A stretch of 23,049 nt of DNA from Bacillota bacterium. GTDB lineage: Bacteria > Bacillota > Clostridia > Oscillospirales > Ruminococcaceae. The position numbers and the translations under genes were made by a program. Within the stretch, counting starts at the first letter, position 1. The number at the start of each line of letters is the position of its first letter. Below are positions 7,766 to 15,351 of the stretch, in pieces. The notes below the pieces were generated by a model. The model saw only the letters and a program-made list of their open reading frames with translations. It ran no database searches and was not told where the DNA came from. Location of the stretch: the NCBI GenBank assembly GCA_023391005.1, contig JAEWBS010000083.1:1-23049 (forward strand), given 5' to 3'.

Positions 7766-8647
7766 TTATTTTTTTGTGCGGCCTCCGCCCGCATAGGCGC
7801 CTGGGCAGATGTCAAGGACTATGCGCATGGGTCCAACCATGGAATCTTCACGCTGGCAAATCCACTTGTCGCCGTCGATCCCTTCCACCGTGTTTCCATC
7901 CTCAATGATGTCGCCCTTCTGATATAAATAGGCGCCTAAATTCCTTAAAAATACCACCACATCGTTTGGCTCCAGCGTGTTGCAGTGGCATTGCAGGTCA
8001 GGCAGGCCGATAGGGGTAAGGCCTAATGTGTCAAAAAGCATTTCGTTTGTGCCTGCCAGATTAAAAAAGCGAATATTCAGACCCCCATCCAAAAAATGCA
8101 ACGCTTTAGAATTCCAATGAGGTCTTTGATACACCTCTCGTGGCACAAGCCGCTGGCTATGTGGCCAGTAGATGCCAATGCAATCCGGAAAAAGCTCTAA
8201 AATCAGATCTGCATAATCCGCTATAATCTGATACTGCTCCATAACAGGCAACATGGCCGCCATCATATTGCTGGCCATCATGTTGTATTTGCACCGCGCG
8301 GCAAAGCCTTGCCGATCTGGCTGGCAGTCCCAAAACTGGGCGATAATTTGTTCATCCCACATGTCCTGTTCAAAGGCATCAAATCCATATAGATTCAATT
8401 GGCTCGGGTAGAAACGATCTTCCTTCTTGTAATAAGCCGGATGATCCCACAGCGCAAAGCCCAGTAAATCAGCCGGCCCTTGAGGCATCAGCGGCTGATC
8501 GGACAGCGGCTCGACCTGCCCGAATTTTTGGGACAGCGCCTTTTGAAATTCTTCCAAAGATGGCATCTCCACCATTTGTTCGAATACGGGCATAAAAAAA
8601 TAAACAGAGTGCCATTTTTCTACAAAACCATCTCCCCGTTTTCCCAT
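7766..8647 (-). CDS. DUF4261-like protein
   Basis: This is a 293-residue soluble protein with no signal peptide or membrane segment. The C-terminal third (about residues 195-275) contains FNLAGTNEMLFDTLGLTPIGLPDLQ, a Pro/Asp turn and an ExGDxxxDGxTVEGIDG-like stretch, which recalls the DUF4261 domain as I know it. The N-terminal half is rich in aromatic residues and methionine and I do not recognise it. The start is secure: GGAGGA lies about 8 nt before the ATG, behind an extended -10 promoter at 8723. Base composition is visibly more A/T-rich than in neighbouring genes, which may reflect later acquisition. The cellular role is unknown. Confidence 0.65.
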   Translation of the reverse strand: MGKRGDGFVEKWHSVYFFMPVFEQMVEMPSLEEFQKALSQKFGQVEPLSDQPLMPQGPADLLGFALWDHPAYYKKEDRFYPSQLNLYGFDAFEQDMWDEQIIAQFWDCQPDRQGFAARCKYNMMASNMMAAMLPVMEQYQIIADYADLILELFPDCIGIYWPHSQRLVPREVYQRPHWNSKALHFLDGGLNIRFFNLAGTNEMLFDTLGLTPIGLPDLQCHCNTLEPNDVVVFLRNLGAYLYQKGDIIEDGNTVEGIDGDKWICQREDSMVGPMRIVLDICPGAYAGGGRTKK

Positions 8648-8722
8648 TAAGCTTCCTCCGTATTCTAAGTTTCGTATTGTAAAGTTAAATAGTGCGCGTT
8701 TGCGTTATATAGTCTAAAGCCA

Positions 8723-8731
8723 ATTATAGCA
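8723..8731 (-). promoter_or_regulatory. extended -10 promoter of the DUF4261-like gene
   Basis: On the - strand the stretch reads TGCTATAAT, a perfect -10 with the TGn extension. No good -35 lies 16-18 bp upstream. The leader to the ATG at 8647 is about 70 nt. Confidence 0.5.
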
Positions 8732-8791
8732 TAGTCGCCGTTGCATTTTCCCGCCTTACAAAAATTCCGCTTGGCAAAACCGCGCTATGAC

Positions 8792-9436
8792 TCATTCCGT
8801 CTGTTTTGGAACAACGGCTTTGTCCAGATAGGCGATGACGCCGGCAACATCGAGCTTGTCGGGCTTTCCCTGTGCCCGCATTTTCCGGTTCTTAAGCCAA
8901 GCGCCGAGTTGCTCAAACGCAATACAGCCGGAATCGCGCCCCAAATAGAGCTCGGGCGAAGCAAAAGGGTCGGCAAAAACCGCCAGCGGCTCAATCGCAA
9001 TGCCGTAGATATCGCCCTGCGCCAGTCCTCTTCGCAGCGGTTCAAAGCACTGCTCCAAGGCGCGAATGGGGTTTTCAATCCGTACATCCTTCGTCTTGTT
9101 GTCTTCGACCTTCCAGGTTGCGTCCTCGGCCGAGCCATAAACTCGAATGCCCCAGCCGATCGTCCGCACCGCGACAATGCCCGCCGCGTCAACAAGCAGA
9201 TGATCAAAATGAAGCTGTCGGCCGCCAAAATTGAAGGTGGCATCGTGATAGACCTTACCGTCCTTGATCTTTAGCTTTTTTTTGACGCGCTTTAGCGCTG
9301 CGGCATCGTTGCGCCGCTTTATAATGGCTTTGCTGATAAAATAGAACAGGGCAAAGCACGAAAACGCCATAGAGAAGAAATAGACGTAGTCCTGCCATGT
9401 GTGAAGCTTCCATGCCTGAAAGTTTTGAAAGAGCAT
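8792..9436 (-). CDS. membrane-anchored NERD-like domain protein, catalytically doubtful
   Basis: This is a 214-residue protein with a single transmembrane segment at about residues 18-36, then a basic juxtamembrane helix (KRRNDAAALKRVKKKLK). The following domain (about 75-175) has the layout of a NERD nuclease-related fold: FDHLLVDAAGIVAV (77-90), a glycine-containing strand pair (GWGIRVYG), a Trp in ATWKV, and ENPIRALEQ (121-129). In active NERD domains the strand after the Asp ends in Glu-x-Lys; here the equivalent positions read VRTIG, so the nuclease centre appears missing. AAAGGA lies about 9-10 nt before the ATG. It is 37 bp behind the M20 peptidase gene and probably shares its transcript. 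The NERD assignment is by pattern and moderately secure. Confidence 0.6.
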   Translation of the reverse strand: MLFQNFQAWKLHTWQDYVYFFSMAFSCFALFYFISKAIIKRRNDAAALKRVKKKLKIKDGKVYHDATFNFGGRQLHFDHLLVDAAGIVAVRTIGWGIRVYGSAEDATWKVEDNKTKDVRIENPIRALEQCFEPLRRGLAQGDIYGIAIEPLAVFADPFASPELYLGRDSGCIAFEQLGAWLKNRKMRAQGKPDKLDVAGVIAYLDKAVVPKQTE

Positions 9437-9473
9437 AGGCGTGTGTCCTTTCTGCTGTTAGATAACGCTATTT

Positions 9474-10613
9474 TCAAATGCAGCTAAGCACACAGGCCAG
9501 CAGCAGCGGAAAGCCCTTTTTAAGGCTCTCAAGTTCGATATACTCCTCGCGGGTATGGGCGCCATGCCCTAAATATCCGCCAAAGCAGATAGCGGGAATA
9601 CCCATCGAAAACGGAATGTTGCAATCGGTGGAGGAAGGCGCAAATTGCGGCGTTCTGCCGCAGTATTGTATCAGCAGCGCGGCAAGCTTATCCTCAAGCT
9701 GTTTTTGGCGGATCGGATCAACGTCGCCCATGCAGGGGCGCAGCCCGAGAATCTCGACATTGACCTCTAACACCATTCTTCTGGTCGCCTCGACAGCGGC
9801 ATCAAACATATGCTGCATGGCTTCCATATTCTCACGCAAGTCAGATCGGTATTCAAATATCATCTCAGCCTGCTGCGCAATCGTGTTTACGGAGGTTCCG
9901 CCCGATATTTTACCGACATTAAAGGTGCTTCGGGCGCCTGTGCGCGGCACCGGCGCGTTATAAAGCGTCTGAATCAGCGCCGAAAGATAGAAAATAGCGT
10001 TTCGGTTGCCAAAGTCGGCATAGGAATGCCCGCCCTCAGTCTTGACCTCGACGCGATAGCGCACTGAACCAACAGCGGCATTACAGGCCATATCATAACC
10101 GCCGTCAAAGGAGTAGACCTCCTTGATTCGGCCCTCATAGGCCTTCATCAATGCGCGGCAACCCTTGAGGTTGCCAAGTCCCTCCTCGCCGCTGTTCAGG
10201 ACGAACAGCATACCCTGTGTGGGTAGCAGCTTATTTTCAAAAACATATTTGGCGCACAGCATCAGCATTGCCACATTGACGGTATCGTCGCCAACACCCG
10301 GGCAGAACAGCTTGCCATCCTCCTCACGTATCGGCATCGGCTCAGTATCGGGGAAGACGGTATCAATATGCGCCATAAATACGGTGATACTATCGCTGCC
10401 CTCGCAGTTTAGAGGCCAGATGACATTTTGCGCCTCATCAATATAAACATCCTTAACGCCTAAATTTACGAACCAGTCCTTGCAGAATGCCGCACGTTTT
10501 TCTTCATGATTAGAGGGTGCGCATATGCCGCAAAGGGTACGCGTCAAATCAACCAGCGCCTGATGGTTGGCTTTTACATAATTCCACGCTTGGGCCGAAA
10601 GTGTATATCCCAT
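9474..10613 (-). CDS. M20-family zinc metallopeptidase/deacylase
   Basis: This cytosolic dizinc amidohydrolase of the M20 (ArgE/DapE/peptidase) family probably releases amino acids from small peptides or acyl-amino acids. In its 379 residues the metal and catalytic residues are recognisable: AHIDT with His82 and Asp84, bridging Asp109 in GVGDD, catalytic Glu143 and Glu144 in NSGEEG, a later Asp in the FDGGYD segment, and a terminal His in GHGAHTREEY. The dimerisation lid domain spans about 185-290. ATG 10613 has AGGAGA a few nt upstream; the reading frame remains open to 10775, but that extension runs into the abgT coding region and through an intergenic hairpin, so I reject it. It lies downstream of abgT in the same orientation. 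The precise substrate cannot be read from the sequence. Confidence 0.88.
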   Translation of the reverse strand: MGYTLSAQAWNYVKANHQALVDLTRTLCGICAPSNHEEKRAAFCKDWFVNLGVKDVYIDEAQNVIWPLNCEGSDSITVFMAHIDTVFPDTEPMPIREEDGKLFCPGVGDDTVNVAMLMLCAKYVFENKLLPTQGMLFVLNSGEEGLGNLKGCRALMKAYEGRIKEVYSFDGGYDMACNAAVGSVRYRVEVKTEGGHSYADFGNRNAIFYLSALIQTLYNAPVPRTGARSTFNVGKISGGTSVNTIAQQAEMIFEYRSDLRENMEAMQHMFDAAVEATRRMVLEVNVEILGLRPCMGDVDPIRQKQLEDKLAALLIQYCGRTPQFAPSSTDCNIPFSMGIPAICFGGYLGHGAHTREEYIELESLKKGFPLLLACVLSCI

Positions 10614-10638
10614 CACGTTCTCCTCTTTGCCTGAATTC

Positions 10639-10670
10639 AAACGGCCCCGGCCGCAGGGCCAAGGCCGTTT
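10639..10670 (-). other. hairpin between abgT and the M20 peptidase gene
   Basis: AAACGGCC (10639-10646) pairs with GGCCGTTT (10663-10670), with a nested GGCC/GGCC stem inside. On the - strand it ends GCCGTTTGAATTC, a very short T run. It could be a leaky terminator that lowers downstream expression, or an mRNA-protecting stem. Confidence 0.5.
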
Positions 10671-10686
10671 AAAGTTAATAAGACTT

Positions 10687-12258
10687 TTACGCGGGCAGAA
10701 TACCGGCGGGCAGCACGTGCGTGACGCCAGGGCCGATCGGAATGCCGGCGAGATACCAGATGATGAAGAACACAATCCAGATAACCTGGAGGATAACCGC
10801 GATCGGAATCAGGTTTGAAACGAGCGTGCCGATCTTGATATCCTTATTGTACTTCGCCTGCGCTAAGCTGAGCACCATCCAGATGTACGGGCTGGTCGGC
10901 GTAAAGCAGTTGGAGGGGGAGTCGCCCAAGCGGTACATCAGCTGGGTAAAGCCCGGGTGAATCGGGTTCTCAAGCATCATGAACATCGGGACGAAAATAG
11001 GCGCAAAGATGGCCCACTTGGCCGAACCCGACGAGATAAACAGGTTAACGAACGCGCAGAGCAGGATAAACAGCACAAACATGATGATGTTGGGCATTCT
11101 GATCTTCGTCAGGAAGTCCGCACCCGAAATAGCGAGCATCGTGCCCAGCTTGGTCCAGTTGAACAGCGAGTTAAACTGTCCGCAGAAGAAGCAGAAGGTC
11201 ACATAGCCGCCCATGGCGCTCATCTGCTTAACCATCGCCTTGTTGACATCGGTCGTGGTCTTAAAGGACTTGCTTGTAAAGCCGTAAACCAGACCCGGGA
11301 TGCAGAAGAAGATGAACAGAATCGGAATCAGGCCATTGAGTAGGGGAGAGCCGACAACCGCGCGGCTACCGTCCGCGTTGACCTTGGCGAGCGGGCCAAA
11401 GAAGAAGCCGACCAGCACGAGCGCCACATAAAGCAGCGTTGCAATACCGGCGTAGTTAAGCGCCTTCTTTTCAAGCGGAGAAACTTCTTCAAGCTTGCCG
11501 CCGGCTTCGCCTTCATACTTGCCAAAGCGCGGCTCGACGAGCTTTTCGCAGGTCATGCCGATAACGATGGTGCAAAGGAAGGTCGAAACAAACATAAAGA
11601 ACCAGTTGCAGCTCGCGTCAACCGCAAAGGTGATCTCAGGCGGCAAAAAGCCCTTGAGCGCCTCATTGGTCAGACCCTGCAGCAGCGTATCGGTACCCGC
11701 GATCATCAGGTTGGCGGTAAAGCCGGCCTGAGCACCCGCGTAACCGCAGATCATACCGACAACAGGATGCTTATGTACGCCCATGTAAATAATAGCGGCC
11801 ATCGGCGGGATGATAACCATCGCGGTATCAGAAGCGATATTGCCCACGGTACCGACAAACGCGATCGCATAAGGAACGATTGCGGCGGGAACATTGCGCA
11901 GGCTGTTACGCAGCATGGCCAGAATCATGCCCGATTCTTCGCACATGCCGATCGCAAGGGTCATGGTGATAACCAGACCGAGCGGCGCAAAACCGGTAAA
12001 GTTCTTGACCAGATTATCCAAAAACCACTGAATGCCGACCGCTGAGAATAGGTTTTGAGAAACAACGGCTTCCTTAGTGGCCGGGTTGACCAAACTGACA
12101 CCGGCAAAGGTGAAAACGGCACCGACAGCAGCGACAATCAGGAACAGCCAAAAGAATAGGATTGCGGGCGGCGGAAGCTTGTTACACACTCTCTCAATAC
12201 CGTCGAGAAAGCGATCAACCGCACTCTTTTTCTGGGCAGCAGGGGTAGATGCGCTCAT
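10687..12258 (-). CDS. abgT: AbgT-family transporter
   Basis: This is an integral membrane transporter of the AbgT family, known for p-aminobenzoyl-glutamate uptake and, in some members, efflux of antimetabolites. The 523 residues match the family length of about 500-520. The N-terminus (KKSAVDRFLDGIERVCNKLPPP followed by a hydrophobic helix) is typical, and about a dozen hydrophobic segments follow, with family stretches such as GNIASDTAMVIIPPMAA, GYAGAQAGFTANLMIAGTD and the SGSAKWAIFAPIFVPMFM hairpin region. The C-terminal ANKYIW-like equivalent is SPYIWMVLSLAQAKYNKD. AAGGAGG lies about 8 nt before the ATG. It sits between abgB and a second M20 hydrolase, so import coupled to hydrolysis is the natural reading. 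The actual substrate is inferred. Confidence 0.93.
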   Translation of the reverse strand: MSASTPAAQKKSAVDRFLDGIERVCNKLPPPAILFFWLFLIVAAVGAVFTFAGVSLVNPATKEAVVSQNLFSAVGIQWFLDNLVKNFTGFAPLGLVITMTLAIGMCEESGMILAMLRNSLRNVPAAIVPYAIAFVGTVGNIASDTAMVIIPPMAAIIYMGVHKHPVVGMICGYAGAQAGFTANLMIAGTDTLLQGLTNEALKGFLPPEITFAVDASCNWFFMFVSTFLCTIVIGMTCEKLVEPRFGKYEGEAGGKLEEVSPLEKKALNYAGIATLLYVALVLVGFFFGPLAKVNADGSRAVVGSPLLNGLIPILFIFFCIPGLVYGFTSKSFKTTTDVNKAMVKQMSAMGGYVTFCFFCGQFNSLFNWTKLGTMLAISGADFLTKIRMPNIIMFVLFILLCAFVNLFISSGSAKWAIFAPIFVPMFMMLENPIHPGFTQLMYRLGDSPSNCFTPTSPYIWMVLSLAQAKYNKDIKIGTLVSNLIPIAVILQVIWIVFFIIWYLAGIPIGPGVTHVLPAGILPA

Positions 12259-12352
12259 AGAAAAATCCTCCTTATAAAATAATTATGTTATGCCGTTCTT
12301 TACGTTGTTGCAGCACGCAGCGAGCGGCATAAGAACCATTTTGAGCCCAACC

Positions 12353-13801
12353 TTATTTCTTAGGGGCTATAGCCCGGGGCCTCACATCTTTTGGAATCGC
12401 ACAGCGATAGCTTTCGCCGCCGAGCCGCAGCTTGTGTTCCGCCTTGGCCTTTTCGATCAGCGCCGGTTGTTCAATCAGCTCAATCGCCGTTGCGGCAATC
12501 ACCTTGCCCGCATAAAGCATCCCCTTATGCGCGACGCTGCTTTTGCCCTGCGCGACCTGCTGCCAGGAATGCGCCGGTGTCAACATCGCTTTGGTGGTGA
12601 CATAAATCTGCGCGGTAGGGCACACCCAGCTGACATCGCCCACGTCGGTGGAGCCGCCCATAAAGCCTTCAACCGCCGCAGGCGGCGCAATAACGTCAAA
12701 GAGGGGCTTCTCAAGCTGGCTGCGTAAAAAGGCTTGCGCCTCTTTGGTGTAGCGCTCCATCTCCGCTTCATAGGGGTTCTCAGGATTTTCGTAGCTCTTA
12801 ATTATCTGTTTTGCAAACGCTATTTCCTCATCGGTATAAGAAGGCGGCGCAAGCGCCTCAAAGCATTGCTGAAAAACCTCAAGCAGAGCCGAATTGACAA
12901 CCACGTTGGAGCAGGCCTTGATAAAGTCACATTCCATTGTCGTCTCGGTCATAAGCGCCGCGCCCTGCGCGATTTTATTGACCCGCTCAAACAGCGCCTC
13001 AACCTGCGCGTTCTTTGGTGCGCGAATCAGATAAAGCACCTCGGCCTCAGGCTGAACCACGTTGGGCGAAAATCCGCCCGCGTTGGTAATGGCGTAATGG
13101 ATGCGCGCCTTTTCAATCATATGCTCGCGCAAAAACTGTACGCCAACATTCATCAACTCAACGGCGTCGAGTGCGCTGCGCCCCATATGCGGCGCTGCCG
13201 CCGCGTGGGCACTGACCCCTTTGAAGCGATAAGCTACCTGATAATTGGCCAGCGAGGTCTCGTTGCTCACGGCGTTGATATCCCAGGGGTGCCAGGTCAA
13301 GGCGCAATCAAGCTCGTCAAAAACGCCGTCACGCGCCATGAACGCCTTGCCCGAGCCGCCCTCTTCACCGGGGCAGCCATAATAGACGACCGTACCGGAG
13401 CAGTTGTTCTCTTGAAGATAGTCGCGTATGGCCACCGCGGCCGCCAGTGCGCCGACACCCAGAAGGTTGTGCCCGCAACCGTGGCCCGGCTCGCCGGGTA
13501 AAATCGGGGCTTTTTCAGTCGATCCCGCCGCTTGGCTTAAACCGGACAGCGCATCGAACTCGCCCAGAATGCCAATGACCGGTTTCCCCGATCCATAGCG
13601 TGCGGAAAATGCAGTCTCAATACCCGCAACCTTCTCGGTAATCGAAAACCCGAACTCTTTTAAGGCGTCAATTAATGCTTTGGCCGAAGCAAATTCTAAA
13701 AACGCGGTCTCAGGTGTTTCCCAAATAGCATCGCTCACTGCGCACAGCGTTTGGGCCTGCCGGTCGATGGCATTTAACGCTTTCAGGCTGTTTGCCTTCA
13801 T
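12353..13801 (-). CDS. abgB: M20D amidohydrolase, AbgB-like aminobenzoyl-glutamate hydrolase subunit
   Basis: This cytosolic metal amidohydrolase is similar to AbgB, which with AbgA splits p-aminobenzoyl-glutamate into p-aminobenzoate and glutamate. In its 482 residues the M20D ligands are clear: Cys109 and His111 in GHGCGHN, Glu146/Glu147 in GCPGEEGG, and His171 in LTWHPWDIN, with a C-terminal His in PAHSWQ. GEFDALSGLSQ (80-90) is also typical. GGAGG is 7-8 nt before the ATG, behind a strong promoter at 13858-13886. No abgA partner gene is in the window. The next gene, abgT, starts 94 bp downstream. Specificity could instead be another acyl-amino acid or dipeptide; AbgB homologues in Firmicutes are not all proven folate-catabolite enzymes. 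Confidence 0.88.
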   Translation of the reverse strand: MKANSLKALNAIDRQAQTLCAVSDAIWETPETAFLEFASAKALIDALKEFGFSITEKVAGIETAFSARYGSGKPVIGILGEFDALSGLSQAAGSTEKAPILPGEPGHGCGHNLLGVGALAAAVAIRDYLQENNCSGTVVYYGCPGEEGGSGKAFMARDGVFDELDCALTWHPWDINAVSNETSLANYQVAYRFKGVSAHAAAAPHMGRSALDAVELMNVGVQFLREHMIEKARIHYAITNAGGFSPNVVQPEAEVLYLIRAPKNAQVEALFERVNKIAQGAALMTETTMECDFIKACSNVVVNSALLEVFQQCFEALAPPSYTDEEIAFAKQIIKSYENPENPYEAEMERYTKEAQAFLRSQLEKPLFDVIAPPAAVEGFMGGSTDVGDVSWVCPTAQIYVTTKAMLTPAHSWQQVAQGKSSVAHKGMLYAGKVIAATAIELIEQPALIEKAKAEHKLRLGGESYRCAIPKDVRPRAIAPKK

Positions 13802-13857
13802 TTACACACCTCCGAATATCATCCGCATTCAATATAAATCTATGGTCACTTAATGAT

Positions 13858-13886
13858 ATTATAACAGGATAGAAATATTTTGTCTA
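13858..13886 (-). promoter_or_regulatory. strong sigma-A-type promoter of the abgB operon
   Basis: On the - strand TAGACA (13886-13881) and a perfect TATAAT (13863-13858) are 17 bp apart. Transcription would start near 13851, leaving a leader of about 50 nt. Confidence 0.8.
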
Positions 13887-13908
13887 TATTTTAATCAACG
13901 TTATCCTG
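13865..13908. repeat. inverted repeat flanking the abgB -35 box
   Basis: CAGGATA (13865-13871) is the exact complement of TATCCTG (13902-13908), with centres 37 bp apart. One arm lies in the promoter spacer and the other upstream of the -35, an arrangement suited to a repressor contacting two sites. Chance is possible at 7 bp per arm. Confidence 0.35.
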
Positions 13909-13999
13909 CTAAGCTTATCACTTCATATAATCTGCCTATAATTTACCGGCTTTTTTATGGCAATTACTCATAGTCGCCAAAACCCGATGGCTCACAAAA

Positions 14000-14031
14000 A
14001 AATTTGCAGGAATTAAATATGAAAGCTGCAA
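14000..14031 (-). terminator. possible weak terminator of the M20B peptidase gene
   Basis: On the - strand TTGCAG (14031-14026) pairs with CTGCAA (14009-14004) around a 16-nt loop and is followed by ATTTTTTTG. The short stem makes this uncertain, but the T tract is good and the position, 32 bp after the stop, is right. Confidence 0.4.
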
Positions 14032-14062
14032 TAAGCGCCGTTGAGATGTGCCCCCGCCTAGA

Positions 14063-15175
14063 CTACTTGGCGACAGTCATCAGGCGGTACATCATCTCAG
14101 CCGTCAACTCAAGTTGCCGAACCTCTATGTATTCATCGGTGGTGTGCACTTTGGACATGCCTGTGCCGAGCACAACCGAATCAATGCCATTGAGGTTGAA
14201 AATATTCACGTCACTGCCGCCGCCGGTGCTGCCGACAATCGGCTCTATACCCATATCGGCCAGAACATCCGACAGCTCCTTAATCAGCGCATGGTCATGG
14301 GGGATGCTATAGCTGACATAAGACGTGTCGCAGCGGCATTCCAGCTTGGCCCCAAATTCGTCGCAGGCGCTTTGCAGGCAGTCCACCATATGCTTGGCGT
14401 GCGCTTGCAGCTTGTCATAATTGCGGCTTCTCGTTTCGGCGATGATCGAAACCTTGTCAGGCACAATGTTGGTGGCAAACTGCGCGTTGATGGTACCGAT
14501 GTTGGCCGTCGTCTCTTCGTCGATGCGCAGCAACTTCATTTTGGCGATGCCGTGCGCCGCGACCTGAATGGCCGAAATGCCGGTCTCAGGCGCAATGCCG
14601 GCGTGGGCGGTTTTGCCAATCACATCCGCAAAAATTTTAATCTGCCCCGGCGCCTGCGCAATAATCTTGCCGACATTGCCGCTCGAATCAAGCGCGACGC
14701 CCTTTTTAGATTTGATGCGCGAATAATCAAGCTGCTTTGCACCATGCAGACCACCCTCTTCCCAAATGGTGAAGATCACCTCAAAGGTACGGTGGGGGAC
14801 ACCCTGCTCTTTAATGCTGCGGATTGCCTCGATAATTCCCACGACGCCCGATTTGTCGTCGCTGGCCAGAATCGTATCACCGCTGCTGCGCACAATGCCG
14901 TCGACCACAACCGGCTTAATGCCGATGCCGGGCTTGACGGTGTCCATATGGGCCGAAAAAAGAATCGGCTCGCCGGGCAGCGTGCCCTCAAAGGTCGCAT
15001 AGACGTTGTAGCCGTTTGAACCGATCGCCGCTCCGGCCTCATCGGTGGTCACAAGCCCCCCCAGCGCCGTGAGCTCCTGCACCATGCGATCCGCAAAGGC
15101 CTTCTCATTGCCTGTCTCGCTGTCGATCTGGACATATTCCAGAAAGGTCTCAAGCAGGCGGTTGTTGTTTACCAT
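14063..15175 (-). CDS. M20B peptidase T-like metallopeptidase
   Basis: This is a cytosolic dizinc aminopeptidase of the PepT-like branch of M20, which trims short peptides. Over 370 residues the key residues are His76 and Asp78 in SAHMDTV, the Asp106/Asp107 pair in LASDDKSG, Glu139/Glu140 in TIWEEGGLHGA, an Asp in ALDSSG (about 156-161), and His in SKVHTTDEYIE near the C-terminus. The GKTAHAGIAPE lid motif is also present. GGGAGA lies about 8 nt before the ATG. It has its own promoter at 15237-15264 and probably its own terminator, so it is a separate unit from the abg genes although adjacent and similar in function. Confidence 0.92.
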   Translation of the reverse strand: MVNNNRLLETFLEYVQIDSETGNEKAFADRMVQELTALGGLVTTDEAGAAIGSNGYNVYATFEGTLPGEPILFSAHMDTVKPGIGIKPVVVDGIVRSSGDTILASDDKSGVVGIIEAIRSIKEQGVPHRTFEVIFTIWEEGGLHGAKQLDYSRIKSKKGVALDSSGNVGKIIAQAPGQIKIFADVIGKTAHAGIAPETGISAIQVAAHGIAKMKLLRIDEETTANIGTINAQFATNIVPDKVSIIAETRSRNYDKLQAHAKHMVDCLQSACDEFGAKLECRCDTSYVSYSIPHDHALIKELSDVLADMGIEPIVGSTGGGSDVNIFNLNGIDSVVLGTGMSKVHTTDEYIEVRQLELTAEMMYRLMTVAK

Positions 15176-15202
15176 AACAAAAGTCTCCCTTCACAATAGA
15201 AT

Positions 15203-15214
15203 TTTGTGCACAAA
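15203..15214. promoter_or_regulatory. palindrome in the 5' leader of the M20B peptidase gene
   Basis: TTTGTGCACAAA is a perfect 12-bp palindrome lying between the -10 box and the ribosome binding site of the peptidase gene. It sits where a dimeric repressor would block transcription. No specific regulator is assigned. Confidence 0.4.
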
Positions 15215-15236
15215 TCATGTTTTAACCTCTGTCTCC

Positions 15237-15264
15237 ATCATATCAAATTTTTCCACCATGTCAA
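15237..15264 (-). promoter_or_regulatory. promoter of the M20B peptidase gene
   Basis: On the - strand a perfect TTGACA (15264-15259) and TATGAT (15242-15237) are separated by 16 bp. The predicted leader is about 55 nt. Confidence 0.8.
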
Positions 15265-15295
15265 TCTTATCACGCACCAAATCCTTCACAAGCAA

Positions 15296-15344
15296 AAATT
15301 ATAGGGTACAATATTGCAAAACCGCTTGCAATATTGCACCCTAT
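15296..15344 (-). terminator. intrinsic terminator of the iscR-mnmA-tcdA operon
   Basis: A 19-bp stem with one mismatch pairs 15301-15319 with 15326-15344. On the - strand it runs into AATTTTTG. It begins 8 bp after the tcdA stop. Confidence 0.88.
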
Positions 15345-15351
15345 TTCCGCA

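Noticed and set aside
12734..13501. Open frame on the + strand inside abgB (255 codons)
   Set aside because: Shadow of a gene with intact catalytic motifs; no start signals.
14048..15019. Open frame on the + strand across the M20B peptidase (323 codons)
   Set aside because: Shadow frame rich in Arg, His and Asn; the - strand gene has clear metal ligands and a promoter.
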